Positions 25,460-35,912 are shown, counted from the first letter of the stretch. The stretch is DNA of 64,000 bases from CBDFGT01 sp965247225 (GCA_965247225.1 CBDFGT010000017.1:1-64000), one strand, 5' to 3'. Made by a program: numbers and translations. The notes: generated from the sequence alone by a model not told the origin.

Positions 25460-27541
25460 CTATCCGCTCCGGCCAAATCTGAGATCCTGAACAATATCGG
25501 ACTCCTGGCCAAGGCGCGCTTTGTAAACCTGATAATTCTCCATCACCCTTTGCACATAGTTGCGGGTTTCGGAATAGGGGATGCGCTCGATCCAGTCGAC
25601 AACATCATCTATTGCCTTGCCCCCGGGATCGCCATAGCGCGCCAGCCAGTCCGGCACCTTGCCGGGACCGGCATTGTAGGCAATGAAGGTCAGGATGTAG
25701 GAGCCGCCAAATTTGCTGATCTGCTCGGAAAGATATTGCGAGCCCAAAGTGGCATTATAGCCAGCGTCCGTGGTGAGCTTGTCTTTTGAATAGGCAAGGC
25801 CGATCCGCCTGGCAACACCCTTGGCAGTGCCGGGCAGAATTTGCAGGAGGCCCATGGCATTGGCAGGCGAGACCGCAGCGATATTGAACGAACTTTCCTG
25901 TCTGGCAATGGCATAGGCCAGCGCCTTGCCTGCAATCGACATATTGGTGCCGTCCGGTATGACCCCCAGCGGGAAGGCCAGCGCCGCCACATCCAGCCCG
26001 CGACCAAAGGCGATCTTGCCGATTTGCAGGGAAAGCTGGTGATTGCCGGATTTTTCCGCGCGGTTTGCCAGCAGCGCCATTTCGCCGGGGCTGGTAATCT
26101 GGTCGGCAAGGGCGCGGTACAGGACATCGGCACGCCAGCCATGCCCGGCATCCTGAAGACGGCTGATTGCCTGCACGGCAGGGCGCGTTTCAAAATTCTG
26201 CCGGTCGGCAGGCGTTGGCGAAGGGTATCTGACATTCAGATGCGTCTGTCCCAGCCGCGCTGCGGCCAGTTGACCGTAAAAGGTTGCGGGAAAGGCCGCC
26301 GCCTTGGCAAAATAGGCCCTGGCATCGCCCGGTCCACCAGCCTCTGCCGACCGGCCCAGCCAGTACCATGCCCGCGAGACCGAAAGCGGACGGTCCGATA
26401 TGGAAAGGATGCGGGTGAAATGTTTTGCCGCCAGCTTGCCGTCTTCAAGCCCGCGCAACGCATACCAGCCGGCATGAAACGCGGCTTCAACACTGTCAAC
26501 AGGGTCACTGGCAAAGGGGGTGCTGACAACAGCATAGGCGGCCTTGAACTTGCCGTTATCCGCAAGGCCGCGGCTGATGATACGCTGCTCGTCCCACCAT
26601 TCGGCAGGCACGACCAGGGCTTTCGGATCGTTTGGCACATTGGCCAGCAACCGGGCGGCGGCGGTATAGTGTTCCTGCTTTTGCAACTGCATGATGCGCA
26701 GGAACTGCAGCGCCGGGTCTTTCGCCCATTTGGCATCAACGGCCTTGATCAGCGCAGGTGCATTGCTGCGCCCGGCACTGACGGCCACCCAGGCCCTGTA
26801 AAGTGATTTTGCCTCACCCAGAACCGAGAAGCGGGCAGCCTGTTCTGTCCTGCCGCGATACATCAGGTAATCCATCCGTGCCTTGTGATCCGCCTGCGTC
26901 AAAAGGCCGGCAAATTCTTTCAGGATGTCATCTTCAACGGATGTATCGAGCGATTGGGTGCGCCAGAGCGTATTCAGCATGCCCTTTGCGGCTGAAGTCT
27001 TTCCGGTTTTCACCAGCGCACGGCAAAGGACGATAGTGCCCTGAACCGTGGTCGGCACCGTATCACCCAACAGTGCAAACACAGTTCCTGCGTCCGGATT
27101 TTCGCTGTAAAGGGCGCGCTCCAGCATGCCGTCCAGCGCTGCAATGCCCGGCCATGCGGACAGGGCGGCCTTGGCCTTGACGATGTCTGATGACGGAATG
27201 CCCTTTTGTCCGGACATGGCAATGGCCCAGGTCAGAACCTGCCAGTCCAGACTTTTGGCCGGCATGGCGTCACGAAACCGGAGAGCATCAAGCGGCAGGC
27301 GGTTGGACAGGGCATCCAGCCCGGCTTTCAGATTGGCATTCACCGGAATGCTGGAGTAAGTGGAAGGGATTGCACCCGTTGTCTGTGCGTCTGCAACCTG
27401 CTGTGGCACGTGGGCAGGAGCAGAAAACCGCTGGCTTTTGGGCATGGCACCGGGCTCTCCGGGAAGGGGAGGCGCAATGCCGGACCAGCCGACAGCCGCT
27501 GTCACAACAGCGGAAACGAGTAACACACCAAGTCTCATCAA
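25460..27541 (-). CDS. slt: Soluble lytic murein transglycosylase
   Basis: A 693-residue periplasmic enzyme that cleaves peptidoglycan with 1,6-anhydro product. A signal peptide (LGVLLVSAVVTAAVGWSG) leads into an alpha-superhelical, TPR-like U-domain, then the C-terminal SLT domain from about residue 540: YAIARQESSFNIAAVSPANA (catalytic Glu), GLLQILPGTAK, FIAYNAGPGKV. All expected motifs are present. It lies upstream of the alpha/beta hydrolase gene. Confidence 0.93.
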   Translation of the reverse strand: MMRLGVLLVSAVVTAAVGWSGIAPPLPGEPGAMPKSQRFSAPAHVPQQVADAQTTGAIPSTYSSIPVNANLKAGLDALSNRLPLDALRFRDAMPAKSLDWQVLTWAIAMSGQKGIPSSDIVKAKAALSAWPGIAALDGMLERALYSENPDAGTVFALLGDTVPTTVQGTIVLCRALVKTGKTSAAKGMLNTLWRTQSLDTSVEDDILKEFAGLLTQADHKARMDYLMYRGRTEQAARFSVLGEAKSLYRAWVAVSAGRSNAPALIKAVDAKWAKDPALQFLRIMQLQKQEHYTAAARLLANVPNDPKALVVPAEWWDEQRIISRGLADNGKFKAAYAVVSTPFASDPVDSVEAAFHAGWYALRGLEDGKLAAKHFTRILSISDRPLSVSRAWYWLGRSAEAGGPGDARAYFAKAAAFPATFYGQLAAARLGQTHLNVRYPSPTPADRQNFETRPAVQAISRLQDAGHGWRADVLYRALADQITSPGEMALLANRAEKSGNHQLSLQIGKIAFGRGLDVAALAFPLGVIPDGTNMSIAGKALAYAIARQESSFNIAAVSPANAMGLLQILPGTAKGVARRIGLAYSKDKLTTDAGYNATLGSQYLSEQISKFGGSYILTFIAYNAGPGKVPDWLARYGDPGGKAIDDVVDWIERIPYSETRNYVQRVMENYQVYKARLGQESDIVQDLRFGRSG

Positions 27542-27588
27542 TTCGTCCAGACCGTCCGGTTATGGTTTCGAGTTTGCAGGCTTCAAGC

Positions 27589-27859
27589 TTAGAGCGTGTC
27601 GTCAATGAGAGATTGGGCGTGGCGCGAGACGGATTTTGTCGCTGAACAGGCGAAAAGCGCAAGTGATACCCAATGTATCACGAGCATTTTCAACGCATTC
27701 AGCGGCAAAATCCGCCGCGTCCGGAGGATTTGGTGAAAATGGTCCATTTTGGCGTCGCAAAATCTTGAAAGGGGTAGGCCCTTCCTGCGATTTTGCTCCT
27801 GAAACTGAACCATTTTCCCTCAAACCACGCTCCAACCTATAATTGACGACACGCTCTAA
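27589..27859. mobile_element. 271-bp MITE-like element
   Basis: Perfect 18-bp terminal inverted repeats (TTAGAGCGTGTCGTCAAT and its complement) bound 271 bp with no coding capacity, between slt and dapA. The outermost TTA/TAA may be part of the arm or a target duplication. Terminal repeats with this look belong to IS5/IS630-like mobilised elements; the transposase donor is not in the window. Confidence 0.8.
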
Positions 27860-28024
27860 CGAAACGTTAATGCATTCTTGAAAAATCGGACTTTCAACAG
27901 CCGCAATCCTGCTTTATAAGCCGCAGACTGCGCTTGCTGCACACGGGCATGCCGCTTTCAGATTGTATATAATGGACAAAAACGGCTAAAGCATGAATTT
28001 GCTGCTGTTTTGGGGAGTTCTGGC

Positions 28025-28909
28025 ATGTTCAAGGGATCTATTCCCGCTTTGCTTACGCCGTTTTCAGATGATGGATCGGTCGATGAGGAATCGTTTGCTG
28101 CCCATGTGGAGTGGCAGATCAGGGAAGGCAGCACCGGGCTTGTGCCAGTCGGTACAACCGGGGAATCCCCGACAGTTTCTCATGCCGAACACAAGCGCAT
28201 CGTGGAGCTGTGCATCGCGGCGGCGGCAGGGCGCGTGCCGGTTATCGCGGGTGCAGGTTCCAACAACACGCTGGAAGCCATCGAACTGGCGGTCCATGCC
28301 GAAAAGGCCGGGGCAGATGCCATTCTCGTTGTCACGCCCTACTATAACAAGCCGACCCAGAAGGGCCTCATTGCCCATTATTCAGCCATAGCCCATGCGG
28401 TAAGGCTGCCCATCATCATCTACAATATTCCCGGCCGTTCTGTGATCGACATGAGCGTCGAAACCATGGCAGCGCTGCACAGGGCCTGCCCAAACCTGAT
28501 GGGCGTGAAGGATGCAACCGGCAAGATCGAGCGTGTCTCCGACCAGCGGCTGGCCTGCGGACCTGACTTTGTTCAGCTGTCGGGTGAGGATGCGACGGCA
28601 CTGGGCTTCAATGCCCATGGCGGTGTCGGCTGCATTTCGGTTACCGCCAATGTCGCGCCGCGTCTTTGCGCTCAGATGCAGGATCTGACGCTGAAGGGCG
28701 ATTATGCAGCAGCCCTTGCACTGCAGGACAGGCTGATGCCGCTGCACAAGGCGATTTTCATGGAACCGGGTGTCTGCGGCGCAAAATATGCGCTCAACAG
28801 GCTGGGCCGTATGAGCCGCAATGTGCGTTCGCCATTGCTGCCGACACTGGAACCCGCAACGGAAGCAGCACTGGATGCAGCGCTTGCACATGCAGGTTTG
28901 ATCAACTGA
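28025..28909 (+). CDS. dapA: 4-hydroxy-tetrahydrodipicolinate synthase
   Basis: A 294-residue class I aldolase condensing pyruvate with aspartate semialdehyde in lysine/diaminopimelate synthesis. Catalytic Lys162 in NLMGVKDATG, GTTGE (43-47), Tyr133 in IIIYNIPGRS. Start at 28025 (MFKGSIPAL) after GGGGAG. TATAAT at 27968-27973 is a probable -10 box. Its TGA overlaps the smpB ATG. Confidence 0.97.
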   Translation: MFKGSIPALLTPFSDDGSVDEESFAAHVEWQIREGSTGLVPVGTTGESPTVSHAEHKRIVELCIAAAAGRVPVIAGAGSNNTLEAIELAVHAEKAGADAILVVTPYYNKPTQKGLIAHYSAIAHAVRLPIIIYNIPGRSVIDMSVETMAALHRACPNLMGVKDATGKIERVSDQRLACGPDFVQLSGEDATALGFNAHGGVGCISVTANVAPRLCAQMQDLTLKGDYAAALALQDRLMPLHKAIFMEPGVCGAKYALNRLGRMSRNVRSPLLPTLEPATEAALDAALAHAGLIN

Positions 28910-29388
28910 TGGCACCCAGGGGCAGCGAGCGCACGATCCGGAAAGTTGTTGCCGAAAACCGCAAGGCGCGCTTCAACTTCGAGATCATTGATACCTACGA
29001 GGCCGGACTGGTTCTGACCGGCACGGAAGTGAAATCGCTGCGGGAAGGAAAGGCCAATATTGCTGAATCCTATGCGTCCGACGAGGGCGGTGAAATCTGG
29101 CTGATCAATTCCTACCTGCCGGAATATCTGCAGGCAAACCGTTTCAACCATGAAACCCGCCGCCGCCGGAAACTTCTGTTGTCGGCGCGCGAAATCAACC
29201 GCATGCGCGCCGCCATCAACCGCGAAGGCATGACGCTCGTTCCCCTGAAGGTCTATTTCAATGACAAGGGCAGGGCAAAGATCGAGCTGGCACTTGCCAG
29301 AGGCAAGAAACTGCATGACAAGCGCGAGACGGAAAAGGAACGCGACTGGAACCGCCAGAAGGGACGGCTGTTGCGGGATCGCGGCTGA
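28909..29388 (+). CDS. smpB: SsrA-binding protein
   Basis: A 159-residue SmpB, partner of tmRNA in ribosome rescue. ENRKARFNFEIIDTYEAGLVL, TEVKSLREGKANI and the basic tail KKLHDKRETEKERDWNRQKG are diagnostic. Translationally coupled to dapA by a TGATG overlap, an order common in Rhizobiales. Confidence 0.97.
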   Translation: MAPRGSERTIRKVVAENRKARFNFEIIDTYEAGLVLTGTEVKSLREGKANIAESYASDEGGEIWLINSYLPEYLQANRFNHETRRRRKLLLSAREINRMRAAINREGMTLVPLKVYFNDKGRAKIELALARGKKLHDKRETEKERDWNRQKGRLLRDRG

Positions 29389-29407
29389 CCGGTTCTGGTG
29401 CGGCGTT

Positions 29408-29725
29408 TTAAAACTGGTGATAAAGCTGCGTGATCATGTCCATGGGAACATAAGCTCCGGGCAGGCAGGCAACAGTACCATGATCCATGGCCTCCAGAAT
29501 CTCTGTCAGACGCTCCGGGTCACCATTGCCGAATTCCCCGAAAGTCATCTCTTCGGCAGACAAAGCCTCAATTGCTATCGCTTGCGCTGCGGCGGCTTGT
29601 GATGCGGCCTTTGTGAAACCGCCAGAACCAGCAATGTCCAGTGTGCCTGAAGATCCAGATGCTTCAGCAGGGTTCTGGCCAGTTTCGTCATCAGTCATTC
29701 CGTCAACAGATCCGCCTGTGGTCAT
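29408..29725 (-). CDS. Hypothetical protein, Ala/Gly-rich
   Basis: 105 residues, acidic, with a low-complexity first half (GSSGTLDIAGSGG, AASQAAAAQAIAIEAL) and a more ordered second half (FGEFGNGDPERLTEILEAMDHG). Not recognised. Ends 19 bp from smpB in convergent orientation. Could be a real small secreted or surface-associated protein; no signal peptide is visible. Confidence 0.5.
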   Translation of the reverse strand: MTTGGSVDGMTDDETGQNPAEASGSSGTLDIAGSGGFTKAASQAAAAQAIAIEALSAEEMTFGEFGNGDPERLTEILEAMDHGTVACLPGAYVPMDMITQLYHQF

Positions 29726-29797
29726 GCACTATGCCTACCACAGGCGGGTTTTGCTGGCGTAAAACAAGCGATTACACTTTTAACGAAATGCGGATTT

Positions 29798-30373
29798 TCA
29801 GTCGTTGCCGTCGTCAACCGGTTCCATGATCCGTAGCGGACGTTCGGAAGGGTCGCGCCCGACTTCCGCCCGCAATGTCGTCAGATCAATGAAATGATCA
29901 GCCTGCCGACGCAAATCATCCGCAATCATCGGCGGCTGTGTTACCATGGTCGAGACGATGGAAACCTTCCGCCCCTTGCGCTGAAGGGCTTCGACGAGTG
30001 TTGTGAAATCACCGTCACCCGAGAAAATGACCAGATGGTCAACGGTTTCGGACTGTTCCATGGCATCGATCGCCAGTTCGATATCCATATTGCCCTTGAT
30101 CTTCCGGCGTCCCAGTGAATCTGTAAATTCCTTGGCAGGCTTGGTCACGACCTTGTAGCCATTATAATCCAGCCAGTCGATCAGGGGACGAATGGACGAA
30201 TATTCCTGATCTTCAATCAACGCCGTATAATAATAGGCACGAAGCAGGTAACCACGTTTTTGAAAGGCTTTCAAAAGCTTGCGGTAATCTATATCAAACC
30301 CGATGCTCTTTGATGCGGCGTAGAGATTGGCACCGTCAATAAAAAGAGCAATTTTCTCCCTTGGGTCAAACAT
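29798..30373 (-). CDS. NYN domain protein (LabA/DUF88 family)
   Basis: A 191-residue PIN-like NYN domain, putative metal-dependent RNase. Acidic residues lie in LFIDGANLYAASKS, KGNMDIELAIDAM and LVIFSGDGDFTTLVEAL, the usual NYN active-site pattern, and KGRKVSIVST follows. Conserved in alphaproteobacteria near rpoZ; biological targets unknown. Confidence 0.9.
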   Translation of the reverse strand: MFDPREKIALFIDGANLYAASKSIGFDIDYRKLLKAFQKRGYLLRAYYYTALIEDQEYSSIRPLIDWLDYNGYKVVTKPAKEFTDSLGRRKIKGNMDIELAIDAMEQSETVDHLVIFSGDGDFTTLVEALQRKGRKVSIVSTMVTQPPMIADDLRRQADHFIDLTTLRAEVGRDPSERPLRIMEPVDDGND

Positions 30374-30716
30374 GTTTTTTATCCTTTTTTATAATAAAAC
30401 GCGCTAACTCCCGCATCAGCCCGCATGCAAATCTTGTTTTTTCACAATGATTCAGAAAATCAAAATAGCCTTGCGCGTCTATTGGAAAATCAATTATCTC
30501 AAACTTCAGAACATATCAAACTTCCAGGGCTCGCCAAATATGACTATGCCACAGGTTTTCCACGAAAATTCATTGTTTGAAGATTCTTACAGGAAAAACT
30601 TGAATATGCCACGTAAAATCTGTATCGCCATCCCGAAGTAAATGATCGCATGTCCAGGGGACATTCAAAAACCACATAGCGTGAAATACCAGACAGAGTC
30701 AAAAGAAGGACAGGCC
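30374..30716. other. AT-rich intergenic region upstream of rpoZ
   Basis: 343 bp with low GC between the NYN gene and rpoZ. It would hold divergent promoters. A small open frame (30447-30641) has no family signal or ribosome site and is not called. Confidence 0.5.
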
Positions 30717-31118
30717 ATGGCCCGCGTCACCGTTGAAGATTGCATTGATAAAGTTGACAACCGGTTTGAGCTGGTGCTGCTGGCCAGCCACCGTGCGCGC
30801 CTGATCTCGCAAGGGGCAGCCATCACTATTGACCGCGACAATGACAAAAACCCGGTTGTGGCATTGCGCGAAATTGCGGATGAGACCCTGTCTCCCGGCG
30901 ATCTCAAGGAAGATCTGATCCATTCCCTGCAGAAGCATGTTGAAGTGGACGAGCCGGAGCCTGATCCGTCCGTTGGTATCGCAGCCCAGGCCGGGAGCGA
31001 CAGTGCGGATGAAGAGGATGATTTGCCTGAAACACTGACCTTTGACCGTATGACGGAAGAAGATCTTCTGGCCGGTATCGAGGGTCTTGTTCCGCCGGAA
31101 AAAAGCGACGATTATTGA
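30717..31118 (+). CDS. rpoZ: RNA polymerase omega subunit
   Basis: A 133-residue omega subunit. MARVTVEDCIDKVDNRFELVLLASHRARLIS is unmistakable; DRDNDKNPVVALREIAD completes the core and an acidic C-terminal tail is typical of Rhizobiales. GAAGGACAGG precedes the start at 30717. Upstream neighbour of rsh, as in Brucella and relatives. Confidence 0.97.
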   Translation: MARVTVEDCIDKVDNRFELVLLASHRARLISQGAAITIDRDNDKNPVVALREIADETLSPGDLKEDLIHSLQKHVEVDEPEPDPSVGIAAQAGSDSADEEDDLPETLTFDRMTEEDLLAGIEGLVPPEKSDDY

Positions 31119-31221
31119 CAGCCGTCATTTTCTCGCCGAAAAATGCTGAAATATATTGCCTGTTGATGCGCCGGTCCTATGATCGGCGCATCATTTTTTG
31201 GGTGTCTGGGAGACTGGCTTC

Positions 31222-33527
31222 ATGATGCGGCAATACGAGCTCGTTGAGCGCGTCCACAAATACAAGCCAGATGTCAATGAAGCGCTTCTGAACAAGGCCT
31301 ATGTTTATGCGATGCAAAAACATGGCCAGCAAAAGCGGGTCAATGGAGACCCGTATATTTCCCATCCTCTGGAAGTGGCGGCCATTCTGACGGATATGCG
31401 GCTGGACGAATCCACCATTGCCGTGGCCCTTCTGCATGATACGATTGAGGACACCAGCGCCACCCGTGCGGAAATCGACGAGATGTTCGGTGCCGATATC
31501 GGTCGTCTTGTCGAAGGTCTCACCAAGATCAAGAAACTGGATCTGGTTTCCAAAAAGGCCAAGCAGGCCGAAAATCTGCGCAAGCTTCTGCTCGCCATTT
31601 CCGATGATGTGCGCGTTCTTCTGGTCAAGCTTGCCGACCGTCTTCACAATATGCGCACGCTGGAACATATGAGTCCTGAAAAGCGGGCGCGGATTTCTGA
31701 AGAGACCATGGATATCTATGCGCCGCTGGCCGGTCGCATGGGTATGCAGGATATGCGCGAGGAACTGGAGGAACTGTCCTTCCTGCACATCAATCCTGAG
31801 GCCCATGAAACCGTGGTCAGGCGGCTTGAGGATCTGTCCGAGCGCAATCTGGGGCTGGTCAGGAAGATTGAGGACGAGCTGACAGAGCTTCTGGAAACCC
31901 ATGGTCTTGACAATGCCCTGGTGAAGGGACGCCAGAAAAAGCCCTACTCCGTCTTCCGCAAGATGCAGTCCAAGTCCCTGTCTTTTGAGCAATTGTCCGA
32001 TGTTTACGGGTTTCAGTATCATTGCTGACGATGATGTGCCGTCCTGCTACCGCGGCGCTTGGCATCGTCCACACGCGTTGGCGTGTCGTGCCTGGCCGGT
32101 TCAAGGACTATATCTCCACACCGAAACAGAATGATTACCAGCTCGATCCATACCACGATTGTTGGCCCGTCCCGCCAGCGCATCGAATTGCAGATCCGCA
32201 CAAGGCGCATGAATGATATCGCCGAATATGGCATTGCTGCGCATACGCTTTACAAGGATAATCCGCCAATCCCCGACGAGGCCGATGACGCCGGTTCGCA
32301 GTCAGTCCAACGCCTATTCCTGGCTGCGCCATACCATTGAATCCCTTGCCGAAGGCGATAATCCGGAGGAGTTTCTCGAGCATACAAAGCTGGAGCTGTT
32401 TCAGGATCAAGTATTCTGCTTTACGCCAAAGGGGAAACTGATCGCCTTGCCGCGCGGCGCTACGCCAATCGATTTCGCCTATGCCGTGCACACTTCAATA
32501 TCGGCGATACCTGCGTCGGCGCCAAGATCAATGGTCGCATCATGCCGCTGGTGACACGGCTGTCAACAACGGCGATGAAGTCGATGATCATCCGGTCCGG
32601 GGTGCAGGTTCCTCCCATTGCCGCATGGGAAGAAATTGTTGTGACCGGCAAGGCGAGGGCGGCGATCCGTCGGGCGACACGAATGGCCATTCGCAAGCAA
32701 TATGCCGGTCTTGGCCATGCAGAATTCTCGAACGGACCTTTGAACAGCGCCGGCAAGAGCTTCTCGCGGGATTCCATGAAACCGGCGCTTCTACAGGCTG
32801 GGTTTCAAGGAAGTGGAAGACGCCATGCGCTTGCCGCTGTCGGACGGGGCGAGTTGTCCTCTCTTGACGTAATGCGCGCCGTCTTTCCCGGATTATCAGG
32901 ATGAACGTGTGACAGTGAAGCCGAGCACCTATGAAGAGGGCTGGTTCAACATGCGTTCAGCGCCGCAAGGCATGATCTTTAAAATTCCGGAGCGAGCGAA
33001 AGCGCAGATCGACGAAACGCAGGCGGCAAATGCCGCTATCATTCATCGGATGTCGGGGGTAAGCTTGAAAGCCTTGCCGTTTCGTGGGCTCAGCGCCGAT
33101 GTGCGAGGTGCAGTTTTCTGCCCTCAGCGGCGCAGTACCTGGCGATCGCGTCGTCGGGATTCATCGGCACAGGACAAGGCAATATACGTGATCTATCCGA
33201 TCCAGTCTCCGGTGCTTGCAGAAATTCGATGATGAACCGGATCGCTGGATTGATATTCGCTGGGATCTTGATGAGGCCAACAAATCGCGCTTCAAAGCCC
33301 GTATTCTGGTCAATGCCATCAATGAACCTGGTTCGCTCGCAAGGCTGGCGCAGGCCATTGGCACGATGGATGTCAATATTGCTGTTCTGTCCATGACACG
33401 GGTTGCGGCGGATTTCACGGAAATGCTGATGGATCTGGAGGTTTGGGATTTGCGTCAGCTCAATCAGCTCATCATGCAATTGAAGGATTTTGATTGTGTT
33501 TCCACAGTTGCCCGTGTTTATGAGTAG
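31222..33527 (+). pseudogene. rsh: Bifunctional (p)ppGpp synthetase/hydrolase Rsh, multiply frameshifted
   Basis: The region would encode the single RelA/SpoT homologue (about 750 residues). The N-terminal HD hydrolase domain is intact in one frame from 31222 (HGQQKRVNGDPYISHPLEVA, LLHDTIEDT) to about 32013. From there frame changes of one or two bases occur repeatedly (near 32015, 32054, 32140, 32300, 32490, 32560, 32590 and others) through the synthetase, TGS and linker region; each frame piece still matches family sequence (PGRFKDYISTPKQNDY, SIHTTIVGPSRQRIELQIR, YSWLRHTIESLAEGDNPEEF, FCFTPKGKLIALPRGATPID). The C-terminal ACT domain is readable again from 33216. Either a recent pseudogene or poor sequence; as the sole alarmone synthetase in most relatives, error is likelier. 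Confidence 0.85.
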
Positions 33528-33699
33528 ATGTCTGGTTGACTGCACTGATTTTGGGCAATGGTATGAAGAATTGATTAACCATTGACATTTGTTATGCGTA
33601 TTGCGCATGGCTGTTTCGCCTTTATAGCGTTTGTTCTTTTTGCGTTGCACACCTATCTTGTGACTGTAAGCAAAAGTTGAAACGAAAGAGGAAAAACAC

Positions 33700-33852
33700 A
33701 TGTTTGACCAGTTCAAGAAAATCGCCCGCAATCTTCGTGGTCCATCCGATCAGGAACGTGAAATGGCATACCTGAGCGGTGCTCATGATCGTATCGATCT
33801 GGAATACCGTCAGCGTCAGATTGACCGTGGCTACCTGAAGAACCGCTTCTGA
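33700..33852 (+). CDS. DUF3563 family small protein
   Basis: A 50-residue protein, MFDQFKKIARNLRGPSDQE... with REMAYLSGAHDRIDLEYRQR and QIDRGYLKNRF, matching the short DUF3563 family of unknown function. AAAGAGGA lies at the right distance before the ATG. An upstream TTGACA about 120 bp before could be a -35 element. Own transcription unit between rsh and the DUF2062 gene. Confidence 0.8.
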   Translation: MFDQFKKIARNLRGPSDQEREMAYLSGAHDRIDLEYRQRQIDRGYLKNRF

Positions 33853-33990
33853 TAAAAGCATAGATGTCTGGGCGCATTGGATAATGCGCCTGGGAGGTGG
33901 AGCAGGAACAGACCTGTCCATGCCAATCAAATTTGCGGGTTTTCAACTTTATACGTTGAGTTGTTGATCAGCAATAACTATATCGCGCAT

Positions 33991-34582
33991 ATGGTTTTCA
34001 AACGTAAAAATGCTCCCGGTTTCAAGCAGAAATTTCTCGCGGCTGTATGGCCAAGGAAGGGATTTGTGCGCCCGCTGAAATATTCAGTCTTTCGGATTTT
34101 GCGCCTTCGGGCAAGTCCGCACATGATTGCGGCTGGTGTTGCCGCCGGTGTAGCCTCTGCCTTTACACCTTTTATTGGTATTCATTTCTTTGTATCCTTT
34201 GCATTTGCCTGGGTTTTGCGTGGCAGCATGATTTCTGCTGCCCTGGCGACGGTGGTGGCCGGAAATCCGTTGACCTATCCGCTGATTTGGGCAGGGACAT
34301 GGGAGGTCGGGCACATTGTGATGGGTCAGACAATTGCGCCGGGCATGCATGGACCCAATCTTCATGCCCTGTTTTCACACATGAGCCTTGCCGATATCTG
34401 GGCTCCGGTGATTGAGCCCATGCTGATCGGCAGTATCCCCTCTGGCGCTCGGTGTGGGCGCATTGGCCTATGGTCTGGCGTTTTATGCCGCCGGTCTCTT
34501 CCAGAAAAGAAAATTTGCCCGGCTTGAAGCCCGTGCCTTTCATCTGGAATCCCGGCGCAGGGCCGCCGGAGACCTGCGATGA
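33991..34582 (+). pseudogene. DUF2062 membrane protein, one-base frameshift
   Basis: A DUF2062 protein (LRLRASPHMIAAGVAAGVASAFTPF, FFVSFAFAWVLRGS, ATVVAGNPLTYPLIW) that runs in frame to MLIGSIP and continues in another frame as LALGVGALAYGLAFYAAGL to a stop overlapping acpS by ATGA. The switch is at a run of four C (34437-34440); removing one C restores a 196-residue protein, and the total length is one base more than a multiple of three. Confidence 0.8.
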
Positions 34583-34983
34583 TTATCGGTATCGGAAGCG
34601 ACCTGATTGATATAAGGCGCGTTGAGAAATCCATCGAGCGCTTCGGCGAAAAATTCACCCACCGCTGTTTTACGGATGTTGAACGGCAGAAGTCAGACAG
34701 CCGCCATAACCGTGCAGCCTCTTATGCCAAGCGGTTTGCGGCCAAGGAGGCTTGCGCCAAGGCGCTGGGAACAGGCATTGCCAATGGTGTGTTCTGGCGT
34801 GACATGGGTGTGGTGAATCTGCCCGGTGGCAAGCCGACCATGCTTTTGACCGGCGGTGCGCATCTTCAGCTTCTGTCCATGCTGCCGCAAGGTCATGAGG
34901 CACGAATCCATTTGACGATAACGGATGATTTTCCGCTAGCCCAGGCCTTCGTGATGATTGAGGCCATACCTGTTACCGGATAG
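34579..34983 (+). CDS. acpS: Holo-[acyl-carrier-protein] synthase
   Basis: A 134-residue AcpS that transfers phosphopantetheine from CoA to ACP. Motifs: IGIGSDLIDIRRVEKS (Asp) and AAKEACAKALGTG (Glu) with Mg-binding role, HLTITDDFPLAQAFVMIE at the end. Overlaps the DUF2062 stop (ATGA). Usual position between rsh region and lepB in Rhizobiales. Confidence 0.95.
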   Translation: MIIGIGSDLIDIRRVEKSIERFGEKFTHRCFTDVERQKSDSRHNRAASYAKRFAAKEACAKALGTGIANGVFWRDMGVVNLPGGKPTMLLTGGAHLQLLSMLPQGHEARIHLTITDDFPLAQAFVMIEAIPVTG

Positions 34984-35160
34984 CGGCACTGGCCTGATAC
35001 AGGCTTTTGAACCTAAAATCGCCATAAAACATCTCCACCAACGTGCCGGGTTGCCGCAATGCTGCGAAGCGTTTACAGAAGGGCCAAAGTGCTGCAACGG
35101 CCAATAGCGGACTTTGCCGGAAGACCGGAAAATGTTCCCGGCAAAAAAGGAAAGAATTGC

Positions 35161-35912
35161 GTGTCAAACAACGTCCAGATTGAGAAAAAACCACAGAACG
35201 CCTTTTGGGAAAATACCAAGGTTATCATTCAGGCGCTGCTTCTGGCAGTGGTCATCCGCACGGTGCTGTTTCAACCCTTCACCATTCCGTCCGGCTCGAT
35301 GATGCCGACATTGCTGGTGGGCGATTATATTTTCGTGAACAAGTTTGCCTATGGATATTCCAAATATTCCTTGCCCTTTTCCCCGGATTTCTTCAAGGGC
35401 AGGCTTTTTGGCAGCGAGCCAAAGCGCGGTGATGTTGTGGTTTTCCGCTTTCCGCCGAACCCGCAGATTGATTATGTCAAGCGTCTGGTTGGCCTTCCGG
35501 GCGACAGGATACAGATGAAGGACGGTACGCTTTATATCAACGACCAGCCGGTTCCGCGCACGCCAGACGGTGAATTTGCTTCCGACTACAAGGCTACAGC
35601 GGTACCAATGTGCCGATGTTCCGGGAAACGCTGGATTCCGGCGTAACCTATGAAACCCTGGACCAGTTTCCTGACAGCCGCGCAGACAATACCCAGGTGT
35701 TTGTGGTGCCCGAAGGCCATTACTTCATGATGGGTGACAACCGCGACAATTCGGCAGACAGCCGTTTTGATGTCGGCTATGTCCCGGCGGAAAACCTGGT
35801 CGGCCGCGCCAGCATGATTTTCTTCTCGCTGGGCAATGACACATCTTTCTTTGAAGTCTGGAAATGGCCTTTCAACATGCGTTGGGAGCGTCTTTTCAAG
35901 GGCGTTGAGTGA
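35161..35912 (+). pseudogene. lepB: Signal peptidase I, one frameshift
   Basis: LepB removes Sec/Tat signal peptides. From GTG 35161 the N-terminal anchor (VIIQALLLAVVIRTVLF), catalytic Ser46 in SGSMMPT and the general-base Lys in DYVKRLVGLPGD are present; after SDYK near 35592 the frame changes and continues as GYSGTNVPMFRETLDSG to GHYFMMGDNRDNSADSRF and the proper C-terminus. Length is 752 bases, that is two above a multiple of three, so one base appears missing. LepB is essential in most bacteria, so a sequence error is the likely cause. Followed by rnc with ATG/TGA overlap. Confidence 0.88.

Noticed and set aside
30447..30641. 64-codon open frame before rpoZ
   Set aside because: AT-rich intergenic DNA, no Shine-Dalgarno and no conserved look.
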